Shown here: positions 8,958-17,240 of the stretch, piece by piece
How positions within the stretch are numbered: the stretch's first letter is position 1
Layout: each line of letters begins with the position of its first letter
Assembly (NCBI GenBank): GCA_029249345.1
Contig: JAQWHM010000004.1
Span: 1 to 64,000 of the forward strand
Reading direction: 5' to 3'
DNA: 64,000 nucleotides
Origin: UBA10348 sp002469915
GTDB lineage: Bacteria; Bacteroidota; Rhodothermia; Rhodothermales; UBA10348
Translations under genes and position numbers: made by a program
The notes under the pieces: model-generated
What the model was told of the DNA's origin: nothing
Databases searched by the model: none
The model's input: the letters and a program-made list of their open reading frames with translations, nothing else

Positions 8958-9932
8958 TTATTTCAAGGCAAACGCGACGCGATCCTTGATTTCTCCTGCC
9001 AGTGACCCGGGCATCGTCATGTTTTTCATGAATGCCCATTTTCCTGCATCTTCGAAATACATCTTCATGCGAAACATGGCATCTACCATTTCGATGTTTA
9101 CATCGTTGCCGCTCTGGCGGACAACGACTTCAAGCGGATACGAAGCGGCATAAGCAATTCCGGGACACGCAAACTTTTTCCGGGCTTTTGAAGACCCTGC
9201 TCCGACAATATCAAACGATTTGGACTCCATACGGGCTCCGGTTATGCCAAACACAGCTACATCCTGATCTGCGACATCCAACCGATACGCAATTTCCAGA
9301 TTCCAGCTGCCTGATGGGTCATTAAATCTCGCCTCAAGAGAAGAGGCCACCTCATCCCAACGGGCATTTACGACGTTTGAAAATATCCCCAGTTTGGTAT
9401 CAAAGGGACCTCCCGCCATTACGCCCATTGTTTTGCCAATGTGTCCCCGTCCCCTTTCCTGCCCATAGCCTGTGAGGGCAGTTGCTTGTAGTGCATCCCT
9501 TAATTTGGCTCGATGGGTTTCAGTGGCCCCATTGGCAGCGGAATCGTCTACAAATACCGTTCTCAGAATGGAATTTGGGTTGGTATAGGCCACATGTCCT
9601 CCATCCTCATCCTGAAACACAACTACCCTGTTCACTATTCCGTATAGAGCTGTATCTGCATTCAGGGCGAAAGCGGCATCTGAAAACGCGGCGTCGTACA
9701 CGGAAATGACGGTGGCATCATAGGAGCATTCTGCGGGCACTGAAGCATCACGTGATGCTAACACCTGAAAGCCACCCTCCTCAAGCAACCCGGTTATCCG
9801 TGCAACTTCTGAGTCGAGAGGTCCTGAAAAATCCAATGCATTCTCAAACACGCGAGCATCTTGAGCAGTGGCGGTAGACGTAGAAAAAAGGATTAGTCCA
9901 ATAATGGCCGTGAGGGCCCAAATGCGTTTCAT
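8958..9932 (-). CDS. Periplasmic DUF302-like protein
   Basis: 324 aa from the ATG at 9932, which has GGAG ten bases upstream; a TTG two codons earlier is the alternative. A signal peptide (MKRIWALTAIIGLILFSTST ... TAQ) indicates export. The first half has the DUF302 pattern: a pre-strand (GGFQVLASRD), an ALNAD block and a VVVFQDEDGG strand followed by YTNPNSI. The second half (KFACPGIAYAASYPLEVVV ... MVDAMFRMKMYFEDAG) may be a second copy or partner fold. DUF302 proteins are periplasmic and of unknown function, sometimes near redox or sulphur genes. Here the neighbours do not help. Family call is moderate. Confidence 0.55.
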   Translation of the reverse strand: MKRIWALTAIIGLILFSTSTATAQDARVFENALDFSGPLDSEVARITGLLEEGGFQVLASRDASVPAECSYDATVISVYDAAFSDAAFALNADTALYGIVNRVVVFQDEDGGHVAYTNPNSILRTVFVDDSAANGATETHRAKLRDALQATALTGYGQERGRGHIGKTMGVMAGGPFDTKLGIFSNVVNARWDEVASSLEARFNDPSGSWNLEIAYRLDVADQDVAVFGITGARMESKSFDIVGAGSSKARKKFACPGIAYAASYPLEVVVRQSGNDVNIEMVDAMFRMKMYFEDAGKWAFMKNMTMPGSLAGEIKDRVAFALK

Positions 9933-9946
9933 AAACAATGCGCTCC

Positions 9947-9961
9947 GGTAGGCATCCTACC
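9947..9961 (-). promoter_or_regulatory. Perfect dyad in the leader of the DUF302-like gene
   Basis: GGTAGG-CAT-CCTACC is a perfect 15-bp inverted repeat that ends 14 bases before the ATG at 9932. On the transcript it is followed directly by CGGAG, the likely ribosome site. It could be an operator or a leader hairpin. No function is shown by the sequence itself. Confidence 0.35.
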
Positions 9962-10212
9962 CTCGTTGTTGGTTAACGAAAAATACGGAAGCCCATTCGG
10001 TACGCTTAATGTTTTCATTGCCACGTTATGTGGTACTTCCATATTTGATTTTGTAGTGGATTAACCCACACCGAATCACCCGGTCACATCTCATCAAATG
10101 AGCCTATATCTCCGATAAACACCAATCGTCTTTGGTTAAGCCCAAAAAGAAGCCCCGAGGCGTTGGCGGAGTATCTCAACGTGTTGCCCAATGCAGATTA
10201 GACGGTAAACAA
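9962..10212. other. Non-coding stretch between two minus-strand genes
   Basis: The gap between 9939 and 10303 is 365 bp. It holds the leader dyad of the downstream gene and the terminator at 10213-10244. The middle part is relatively AT-rich and probably carries the promoter for the DUF302-like gene. I see no open frame or RNA gene that I can support. Confidence 0.4.
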
Positions 10213-10244
10213 GAATACCGGGGCCGTTTCCGACCCCGGTATTC
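10213..10244 (-). terminator. Intrinsic terminator downstream of the TolQ-like gene
   Basis: Perfect 11-bp arms GAATACCGGGG and CCCCGGTATTC with a 10-base loop. On the minus strand the second arm is followed by TTGTTT. It lies 60 bp after the stop of the minus-strand gene at 10304. Confidence 0.75.
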
Positions 10245-10303
10245 GGGTACGCTACAATAATGCAAGATGGCCAGACCATGAGACCGCCTGATCAAAAGAC
10301 CCC

Positions 10304-10666
10304 CTACGTCAACTTATAGCGGGCAATGCTCCAAAGGATGAGACTTATGATAAACAGAATGAGGCCGTAAGCTGGAGAAATCATAGATACCCTCAGACCA
10401 CCTATCAATAAAGCGGGAGAAATGTCCCCGATCTGCTGAATCACCTGAAACGTCTGCATCAGCCCAAGAGCCTGACTTAGAATTCCGACGAAATACAGAA
10501 ATACACCTAGTTGCAGAACGACGGCGTTCCGTTTTTTCAGAAGGCTGTTTTCTCCTGACCCACTAAAGGTGTCCATCAATACCTTTGCAGATAGTGCCAT
10601 CATGAGTAGCCCAATAATGGTCATAGGCCACATAAATACGCCGCCTGATGTTAATAATTCTACCAT
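10304..10666 (-). CDS. Small MotA/TolQ/ExbB-like membrane protein
   Basis: 120 aa from the ATG at 10666. An upstream TTG/ATG frame to 10762 adds about 32 residues of low-complexity sequence and is less likely. There are three membrane helices: about 5-27, 50-70 and 95-117. The second and third carry the ExbB/TolQ-like layout (GILSQALGLMQTF, then a loop, then ISPAYGLILFIISLI). The large cytoplasmic loop of true ExbB is absent, and no ExbD/TolR partner gene is adjacent. Small members of this type occur in Bacteroidota-Rhodothermota genomes. It may form or modulate a proton channel, but that is inference. It is divergent from the LytTR regulator. Confidence 0.6.
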   Translation of the reverse strand: MVELLTSGGVFMWPMTIIGLLMMALSAKVLMDTFSGSGENSLLKKRNAVVLQLGVFLYFVGILSQALGLMQTFQVIQQIGDISPALLIGGLRVSMISPAYGLILFIISLILWSIARYKLT

Positions 10667-10907
10667 TTGTCCATTGGTTTTGTGAAAGGAATTGCTAGAT
10701 GGTACGGTGATGTATTCCGGTGGCAAAACGGTTTTCGATGAGGAACCGCATGACGTCGACATACGACTAAAGATCTACCCTAGGCTACAACAATGCATCC
10801 GTGTTGCTGGTAGATAAAGATGATGCGTTCGTCGACAAAAACGCTGAAAATCGACTTCTATTTCCTATCTAAGGGCAGTGACCATTTAACTAGGTTCAAA
10901 CGCTACT

Positions 10908-11708
10908 ATGTGGAAACGCACGCTATTACACGGACTCTTTTGGTCGGTCGTACTCGCCTTTTACACGGTTTATTTCGGGTCCAGAGATGATGTCTATGGT
11001 CAAAGTCTATTTTTTGTCGGGCTTTTACTGCCCATTACGATGGCGACCACTTACGTCATCCTCTACTGGCTGATTCCTGGGTATCTCTTAACCAGACGAT
11101 TTTTCCTGTTCGGCCTGTATGGTGGATACATTCTGCTCACGTCTCTGTATCTCGAGTTCAGTCTTCTTGTAGGCCTCTACATCTTTGTTGCCGACTATAA
11201 GGCTCTATTCATCAGCGCTTCCTTAGTGGACCAGACGGAAATACTGGTTGGGATGTACGCCGTAGTTTTGGGCGCCTCAACCGTTCATTTCATTCGGCGG
11301 TGGGACGAAATAAGTACGGTCAATGTCGAACTTAGCGAATCGGTGAGCGAGTCGGAACGTACGATAGAACGGCTTCAACGTGAGCAAAAAGCGCAAAATG
11401 CGAGCATTTCAGTGCGTGCGGATCGAAAAACCATCCGCATTCAGGTAACCGATATCGACTACATAGAAAGTATGCGGGATTATGTGCACATCGTGCAGGG
11501 CGATCAAAAAATCGTTACCAAAATGACCTTAAAAGAACTGCAAGACGTATTAAAGCCCTACGGATTTACCCGCATTCATCGATCTTTTATGGTGAATGAT
11601 GCTAAAGTGAGCGCACTTTCGGGTGACTCCGTAGAAGTAAACGCTTCTACACTTCCCATCGGAAGGTCCTACAGAACAGGCGTAATGGACGCTTTGAAGA
11701 ACATGTAA
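10908..11708 (+). CDS. Membrane-anchored LytTR DNA-binding regulator
   Basis: 266 aa, ATG start. The N-terminal half has four membrane segments (about 7-25, 33-55, 62-90 and 107-128). A predicted coiled coil follows (about 133-165), and then a LytTR domain from about 168 to the end, with IDYIESMRDYVHI, KMTLKELQDVL and FTRIHRSFMVN as the usual landmarks. It resembles the sensor half of Bacteroidota LytS-type proteins with the kinase replaced directly by the DNA-binding domain, so the signal may pass from membrane to DNA in one protein. Targets are unknown; the divergent TolQ-like gene is one candidate. Confidence 0.85.
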   Translation: MWKRTLLHGLFWSVVLAFYTVYFGSRDDVYGQSLFFVGLLLPITMATTYVILYWLIPGYLLTRRFFLFGLYGGYILLTSLYLEFSLLVGLYIFVADYKALFISASLVDQTEILVGMYAVVLGASTVHFIRRWDEISTVNVELSESVSESERTIERLQREQKAQNASISVRADRKTIRIQVTDIDYIESMRDYVHIVQGDQKIVTKMTLKELQDVLKPYGFTRIHRSFMVNDAKVSALSGDSVEVNASTLPIGRSYRTGVMDALKNM

Positions 11709-11795
11709 TGGGCTTTCTTTGCAGACTCTTTGCGGGAGTAGTGCGACCGAATAAAGATTAGTGGGTTGAAGGCGGTCCACAAATTAATAGTATTC

Positions 11796-13622
11796 ATGTC
11801 CCACCAGCTTAGAAATATTGCCATCGTCGCCCACGTTGACCACGGTAAAACCACTCTTGTCGATTCCATGCTTTGGCAGAGCGGAATATTTCGAGATAAT
11901 CAAGATGTCAACGAACGGGTCATGGATTCCATGGATCTCGAGCGAGAGAAAGGCATCACGATCATGGCCAAGAATACGGCCGTACAGTACGGAGATATCA
12001 AGATCAATATCGTTGATACTCCTGGACATGCTGACTTTGGAGGCGAAGTCGAACGTACGCTACGCATGGTAGATGGTATTATGCTACTCGTAGATGCTGC
12101 AGAAGGCCCCCTTCCCCAGACACGTTTCGTGCTATCTAAAGCGTTAGAATTAAACCTGCCAGCGATCGTTGTCATCAACAAAATTGACCGCGACGATCAG
12201 CGCGCGGAAGAAGTCCTCAATGAAGTTTATGATCTCTTCATTGATCTCGATGCCTCAGAAGAGCAGATTGAGTTTCCAGTTATTTATGCAGTTGCCAAGG
12301 ACGGGCAATGCAAAGCAGACTTGAATGATGAACTAACGGATCTAAAACCGTTGTTTTCAGCCATTTTGGACACCGTTCCAGCACCTGTTGGAGATCCTGA
12401 GGCCTCTGTTCAGGTCCTCGTAACGAACGTTCAACCTGACAACTACCGAGGCCCGCTAGCGATTGGCCGTATTATCGATGGATCATTAAAGAACAGGCAG
12501 CAAGTCGTTCTCTGCCATAGAGATGGCACGACGAGTCCTGCTCAGGTTTCTGCCTTGTTTCAGTACCAAGGATTAGGAAAGGCTGAAACGTCTAGCGCTG
12601 GACCAGGCGACATCGTAGCGATTGGTGGTATGACAGGAATTGGTCTGGGCGAGAGTATTGCTGATGCAGAGGACCCACGCCCACTGGATCCACTCCATGT
12701 GGACGAGCCTACCATGTCCATGGAGTTTAGAATTAATGACTCACCGTTTGCCGGAAAAGAAGGCAAATACGTGACCTCTAGGAATCTGCGCGATCGCTTG
12801 GCGAAAGAAGCGGAAACCAATCTTTCCATGCGCATCGAAAGCACCTCATCTGCGGATAGCCATCTCGTGTACGGACGAGGCGAATTGCAAATGGCTATTC
12901 TGATTGAGCAAATGCGACGAGAAGGATTTGAATTCTCAGTAGGTATGCCCAATGTGATCACCAAGGAAGTCAACGGGAAAAAGCACGAGCCTTTTGAACT
13001 CGCTCTGATTGACGTAGCCGAAGACTTTATGGGCGCAGTGGTTCAGAAACTGGGTATGCGCAAGGGAGTCATGACCAAGATGGTAAATCACGGTTCTGGC
13101 CGCGTTCGCCTTGATTTTGAAGTCCCAAGTCGTGGATTAATCGGATATCGAAACGAGTTTCTGACCGATACTAAAGGCACCGGGATACTGACACACCTTT
13201 TCGACAAGTACAAACCATGGGCTGGTCCGATTGCGCATCGAGCATCGGGAGCATTGGTTTCTGATCGCCAAGGAAAAGTCACCGGATTCTCCATTGTCAA
13301 CCTTCAGGAAAGAGGCGAATTGTTTGTATCGCCAACGGACCAGGTGTTTAGTGGGATGATTATCGGCGAAAATAGTCGTGATGTTGATCTTGAAGTGAAT
13401 ATCACGAAAGAGAAAAAACTCACGAACATGCGTGCATCTTCTGCCGATGCCTTCCAGAAACTCATTCCACCAAGAAAGATGTCTTTGGAAGAGTGCATCG
13501 AGTTCATTCGCGACGATGAATTGATTGAAGTGACACCTTCCTCCCTTCGATTGCGCAAACGCCATCTAGATCCGCACATTCGTAAAAAAGCCGAACTTGC
13601 TCGTAGATCCTCAGCCGACTAG
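11796..13622 (+). CDS. typA: Ribosome-associated GTPase TypA/BipA
   Basis: 608 aa from the ATG at 11796; ten codons of upstream frame are probably not translated. The GTPase motifs are clear: AHVDHGKTT (12-20), DTPGHAD (74-80) and NKID (128-131). Elongation-factor domains II-III-V and the TypA-specific C-terminus follow (SRGLIGYRNEFLTDTKGTG, then RKRHLD near the end). TypA is a translational GTPase that binds the ribosome and helps growth under cold and other stress, partly through 50S assembly. The arginase-family gene starts 15 bp after its stop, so the two may be co-transcribed. Confidence 0.97.
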   Translation: MSHQLRNIAIVAHVDHGKTTLVDSMLWQSGIFRDNQDVNERVMDSMDLEREKGITIMAKNTAVQYGDIKINIVDTPGHADFGGEVERTLRMVDGIMLLVDAAEGPLPQTRFVLSKALELNLPAIVVINKIDRDDQRAEEVLNEVYDLFIDLDASEEQIEFPVIYAVAKDGQCKADLNDELTDLKPLFSAILDTVPAPVGDPEASVQVLVTNVQPDNYRGPLAIGRIIDGSLKNRQQVVLCHRDGTTSPAQVSALFQYQGLGKAETSSAGPGDIVAIGGMTGIGLGESIADAEDPRPLDPLHVDEPTMSMEFRINDSPFAGKEGKYVTSRNLRDRLAKEAETNLSMRIESTSSADSHLVYGRGELQMAILIEQMRREGFEFSVGMPNVITKEVNGKKHEPFELALIDVAEDFMGAVVQKLGMRKGVMTKMVNHGSGRVRLDFEVPSRGLIGYRNEFLTDTKGTGILTHLFDKYKPWAGPIAHRASGALVSDRQGKVTGFSIVNLQERGELFVSPTDQVFSGMIIGENSRDVDLEVNITKEKKLTNMRASSADAFQKLIPPRKMSLEECIEFIRDDELIEVTPSSLRLRKRHLDPHIRKKAELARRSSAD

Positions 13623-13637
13623 GACGTACGTTCCGGT

Positions 13638-14426
13638 ATGATTTCCTTACTTGGCATACCGTACGATGCTTCATCGTCCTTCATGCAGGGTCCGGCCCAA
13701 GCTCCGGATCTCGTGCGATCGGCTATCTATAGTCCATCTTCTAATCTGGCAACAGAGAACGGTGGCCAATTTGGTGACCATATTCAAGACCGGGGAAACC
13801 TAGCTCTAGATGATGGTCCTGAACACCGAGAACAGATCACAAAGGCTATAGAGGACGAATTAGAGGCTGGTCACAAAACCCTCTGCATCGGAGGGGATCA
13901 CTCTGTAGCATACCCCATCCTGAGGGCTTATGCGCGACGGGGTATGCCTCTTCATATTATTCAGTTTGATGCGCACCCAGATCTATACGATGATCTGGAT
14001 GGAGACCGATACTCGCACGCCTGCCCGTTTGCACGGCTGCTGGAAGAGTTTCCCGACCTCGAGTTGACTCAGATTGGTATTCGGACCATGAATGCGCCTT
14101 GCCAGGAGCAGGCTGATCGATTTGGTGTCCGAGTTTTCGAAATGAGGGACTTCCCTGCTGCTTCTGTGCTGAATATCACCGGTCCCGTCTACATTTCTCT
14201 GGACCTAGATGTGCTTGACCCTGCTTTTGCCCCAGGCGTGTCGCATCATGAACCCGGTGGCATGTCTGTTCGAGAGGTATTGCGCCTCATTCATTCCATA
14301 AAAAACCCTATTGTCGGGGCCGATGTCGTCGAATACAACCCGCTACGGGACGTGAACGGGATGACAGCTATGGTGGCGGCTAAATTTGTAAAGGAATTAG
14401 CCGCTCAAATGATTGAAAACGTCTGA
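13638..14426 (+). CDS. Arginase/agmatinase-family ureohydrolase
   Basis: 262 aa, ATG start. The binuclear manganese ligands are all present: His88 (GGDHS), Asp111, His113 and Asp115 (DAHPD), and Asp189 and Asp191 (DLDVLDP). The length and motifs fit the agmatinase branch (SpeB-like), which cleaves agmatine to putrescine and urea, but formimidoylglutamase and guanidino-acid hydrolases share this signature. It starts 15 bp after typA, and the S10 peptidase begins 49 bp after its stop. No arginine decarboxylase is nearby apart from the unrelated PLP decarboxylase at 5672, so the substrate stays open. Confidence 0.85.
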   Translation: MISLLGIPYDASSSFMQGPAQAPDLVRSAIYSPSSNLATENGGQFGDHIQDRGNLALDDGPEHREQITKAIEDELEAGHKTLCIGGDHSVAYPILRAYARRGMPLHIIQFDAHPDLYDDLDGDRYSHACPFARLLEEFPDLELTQIGIRTMNAPCQEQADRFGVRVFEMRDFPAASVLNITGPVYISLDLDVLDPAFAPGVSHHEPGGMSVREVLRLIHSIKNPIVGADVVEYNPLRDVNGMTAMVAAKFVKELAAQMIENV

Positions 14427-14475
14427 GGTCGTATACTTTCTGAATCGATCCCTCGAATACTTGATCTTTTTCAGA

Positions 14476-15963
14476 ATGAAAACTACCTCTCTTGCCCTAC
14501 TACTGGCGCTTTTTTCGCTGACGACAATGGCTCAATCGTCCGGCACATACGAAGGCGAAGTCATCAATGAACATGATCATTCATTCACGAAGACGAGTAG
14601 CGTTGTCATTAAAGGTGAGCGCATCGATTACGAGGTGACCTTCGGCAAGCAACCTGTGTACAGCGATGATGACCATGTCGTTGCCTCCCTTTTTTACACC
14701 TTCTATCAAAAGGCCGATGGTGGAGCAGATCGTCCCTTAATGATCTCCTTCAACGGCGGCCCTGGATCTGCGTCCCTTTGGATGCACCTTGGATACACGA
14801 GCCCCGTTCAACTTAACATTGATCCGGAAGGCAATCCCATCGAACCCTATGGGGTGCATAGCAATCCGCACTCCATTTTGGATGTGACCGACATCGTATA
14901 TGTAAATCCAGTAAACGTGGGTTTTTCGCGCGCTGCTGATTCTGTTGATACCGATCAATTTTTCGGGGTAAACGAAGACATTGACTATCTCGCTCGATGG
15001 ATTGAGACATTTGTATCGAGAAACGATCGATGGACCTCGCCCAAATTCCTAATTGGAGAAAGCTACGGCACAAACCGGGTCAGTGGTTTAGCTGCGAGGC
15101 TTCAGGGCAGTCACTGGATGTATCTGAATGGAGTGATCCTAGTCTCGCCAACGGGCCTTGGTATTGAACGACAAGGACCCGTTGCAGCTGCACTGCGCCT
15201 GCCCTACTTCGCCGCAACCGCTTGGTATCACAATGCGCTGGATTCGGCCCTTCAAGAGCAACCTCTTGTGGATCTACTGGACGAGGTCGAATCGTATACG
15301 CTAGACACTTTCTTGCCAGCCATCGCTCGAGGAGGATCACTTGATGCATCCTCACGCACGGCCGTGGCTAGTCAGGCCGCGCAGTATTCAGGCCTTTCAG
15401 CTGAAGTTTTTGAGGACCACAGTCTTAACGTCAGTACGTCCTTTTTCTGGAAGGACCTTCTTAGGGACGAAGACCTGACCGTTGGCCGCCTCGATTCCAG
15501 ATACCGCGGAAGTGATAAGCAGAATGCAGGTGAGCGATATGATTATGATCCAGCCATGTCTGCGTGGAATCATGCCTTTGCTCCGGCCATTAATCACTAC
15601 CTGAGAGAGGTTTTAGAGTACGATACTTCGCTCCAATACAATGTTTTTGGTCCAGTTCATCCCTGGAATCGCGATGGTGACAAAACGGGTGAGAACCTGA
15701 GAAGCGCTATGGCCCAAAACCCAAATCTATATCTGTTGGTACAGTCAGGATACTTTGATGGTGGAACGGACTACTTCAATGCCAAATACACTATGTGGAA
15801 CCTGGACCCATCGGGGCGATTACAGGACAGAATGACGTGGGAAGGATATGAAAGCGGGCACATGATGTATCTGCGCGAAGAAGATCTTGAAACCTCGAAT
15901 GAGCATATCAGAGAATTCGTCCAAAAAGCGCTTCAGGCGGGAACGAAGCCTGCCAAGTACTAA
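14476..15963 (+). CDS. Secreted serine carboxypeptidase, peptidase family S10
   Basis: 495 aa from the ATG at 14476, which starts a short signal peptide (MKTTSLALLLALFSLTTMAQ). The family motifs are the oxyanion segment SFNGGPGSASLWMH, the nucleophile elbow GESYGT (Ser196), the acid in SGYFDGG (Asp428) and the base in YESGHMMY (His462). S10 enzymes remove C-terminal residues from peptides, often at acid pH. In this protein the export signal places it in the periplasm or outside. It adds to the exported S9, M28 and S10 peptidase set here, consistent with life on peptides. Confidence 0.9.
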   Translation: MKTTSLALLLALFSLTTMAQSSGTYEGEVINEHDHSFTKTSSVVIKGERIDYEVTFGKQPVYSDDDHVVASLFYTFYQKADGGADRPLMISFNGGPGSASLWMHLGYTSPVQLNIDPEGNPIEPYGVHSNPHSILDVTDIVYVNPVNVGFSRAADSVDTDQFFGVNEDIDYLARWIETFVSRNDRWTSPKFLIGESYGTNRVSGLAARLQGSHWMYLNGVILVSPTGLGIERQGPVAAALRLPYFAATAWYHNALDSALQEQPLVDLLDEVESYTLDTFLPAIARGGSLDASSRTAVASQAAQYSGLSAEVFEDHSLNVSTSFFWKDLLRDEDLTVGRLDSRYRGSDKQNAGERYDYDPAMSAWNHAFAPAINHYLREVLEYDTSLQYNVFGPVHPWNRDGDKTGENLRSAMAQNPNLYLLVQSGYFDGGTDYFNAKYTMWNLDPSGRLQDRMTWEGYESGHMMYLREEDLETSNEHIREFVQKALQAGTKPAKY

Positions 15964-15997
15964 TTGAAGCTTTAACCTTCATAACTGACTAATTACC

Positions 15998-16510
15998 ATG
16001 ATTCTATATTCCTTTATTATTGCCTTCGTACTCGTAGTGTCTGGCTGTGGGACCGAAGATGCACCTCAAAAAAATGTGAGCGTTCCGGATACGAGTTCGG
16101 AAGCGGAAGCCGTTCAGGATACGCTAAATTTTGGGCCGATAAACAAGCTTAACTTGAATGAAGCTAGCTTAGAAGACTTTGGCCGTGTACCCGGATCAAC
16201 GCCTAAAATGGTCAGCGAATTCGACGAGTATCGTCCATATATCAGCATCACCCAGTTCCGTCGGGAAATGGCTAAATATATTGAAGACGATGTCATCGCT
16301 GCCTACGAAAACTATCTATACGTCCCTGTAGATTATAACGAGTCTGACCTTGCTACGATAATGCAGATTTCGGGTGTGAGCGAGGCAATGGCACAGAGCC
16401 TGATGGATGGCCGTCCTTATGCTTCATCCGATGCTTTCTTAGCTCAGGTTACTGAGGTAGCTGGCGGCATTTCAGAACAATTTGCTCGGCATTATCTGAT
16501 CCAGGAATAG
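15998..16510 (+). CDS. Helix-hairpin-helix lipoprotein
   Basis: 170 aa, ATG start. Lipobox VVSGC places the acylated Cys at residue 17. After a low-complexity acidic linker, two ComEA-like helix-hairpin-helix repeats follow. The first is INKLNLNEASLEDFGRVPG...PKMVSEFDEYRPY (about 48-82), and the second starts near DLATIMQISGVSEAMAQSLMDGRPY. ComEA-type HhH domains bind DNA in the periplasm, but lipoprotein versions are common in this phylum and need not act in uptake. It is followed after 12 bp by a membrane protein gene, so the two are likely co-expressed. Confidence 0.75.
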   Translation: MILYSFIIAFVLVVSGCGTEDAPQKNVSVPDTSSEAEAVQDTLNFGPINKLNLNEASLEDFGRVPGSTPKMVSEFDEYRPYISITQFRREMAKYIEDDVIAAYENYLYVPVDYNESDLATIMQISGVSEAMAQSLMDGRPYASSDAFLAQVTEVAGGISEQFARHYLIQE

Positions 16511-16522
16511 CCTGCGGTAGAT

Positions 16523-16936
16523 ATGGAAACGTGGTATCGACAATTCCTGTTGATTCTTGCTGGTATCGTTTTTTTAATGACACCGGTAGCACTACTGCTG
16601 TCCAATCATATGGAAGGCTTCATCCAGTGGATCCCATTTGGAGCATGCCTTCTTGGCCTTTTGGGAATCGTCTACTTCCATTTGTCACCTTCTGTGACTT
16701 CCCTGAAGGTGTTTCGCTCAGTGATGATCGTCTCTGTGCTGACTAGTCTGTTCGGTATGTACGAACATCTGGAGCACAACATGGCGTTTGAACTAGAAAT
16801 CCGGCCAAATGCGATTTGGACGGATGTAATTTTAGAGGCCATCACCGGGGCCAGCCCTATGCTGGCCCCGGGAATCCTCACTCTGGCTGGAGTGATCGGG
16901 CTGGCAAGCGCCTATAAATGGAAACCCTCTCCCTAA
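16523..16936 (+). CDS. Four-helix membrane protein of unknown function
   Basis: 137 aa, ATG start. Four hydrophobic segments are visible (about 5-26, 32-54, 64-80 and 113-131), with a short conserved-looking core MYEHLEHNMAFELE between the third and fourth that is rich in His and Glu. I do not recognise the family. It starts 12 bp after the HhH lipoprotein gene, so the pair may work together at the membrane. Confidence 0.6.
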   Translation: METWYRQFLLILAGIVFLMTPVALLLSNHMEGFIQWIPFGACLLGLLGIVYFHLSPSVTSLKVFRSVMIVSVLTSLFGMYEHLEHNMAFELEIRPNAIWTDVILEAITGASPMLAPGILTLAGVIGLASAYKWKPSP

Positions 16937-16957
16937 TCATCTCCGAATGATCGTCAA

Positions 16958-17227
16958 CTAATAGTTGATCGCACGATCCATTGTTTTTGCCTGAGTAACC
17001 CAACCTTCAACCTTGCTCGCTGAAGGCAGTACCCGAATCAATTTTTTAGCCGCGTTAACTTCCGTCATTTCAGCGTGGAGATTGGCTGCATTTCTTCCGG
17101 CCAATTCAGGTACCGTATCAACACCAGAACGCTCCAGTAAATCTGCATACTGCTCACCTACTCCGTTGACGCGCACTAAGTCTGCACGGTTGACCCAACC
17201 AAGAATCAACTTTTCGGTGATAGTAAT
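16958..17227 (-). pseudogene. DUF4332 (helix-hairpin-helix) gene remnant, 5' half missing
   Basis: From about 17227 to the stop at 16958 the reading frame encodes the C-terminal part of a DUF4332 protein: TEKLILGWVNRADLVRVNG, then GEQYADLLERSGVDTVPEL, the EVNAAKKLIRVLPS stretch, and AKTMDRAINY at the end. Full-length members of this family have about 120-140 residues with two HhH halves; here the first half is absent. Upstream of 17227 the frame runs on through the end of the GMC small-subunit gene without family similarity and without a start near the break. An internal TTG near residue 58 of the open frame has no ribosome site. I read it as a truncated gene; a short expressed protein is possible. 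Confidence 0.65.
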
Positions 17228-17240
17228 GTGTGTACAGGTG

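Noticed and set aside
10667..10762. N-terminal extension of the TolQ-like gene
   Set aside because: The added 32 residues are low-complexity and polar before a membrane start; the ATG at 10666 matches the usual N-terminus.
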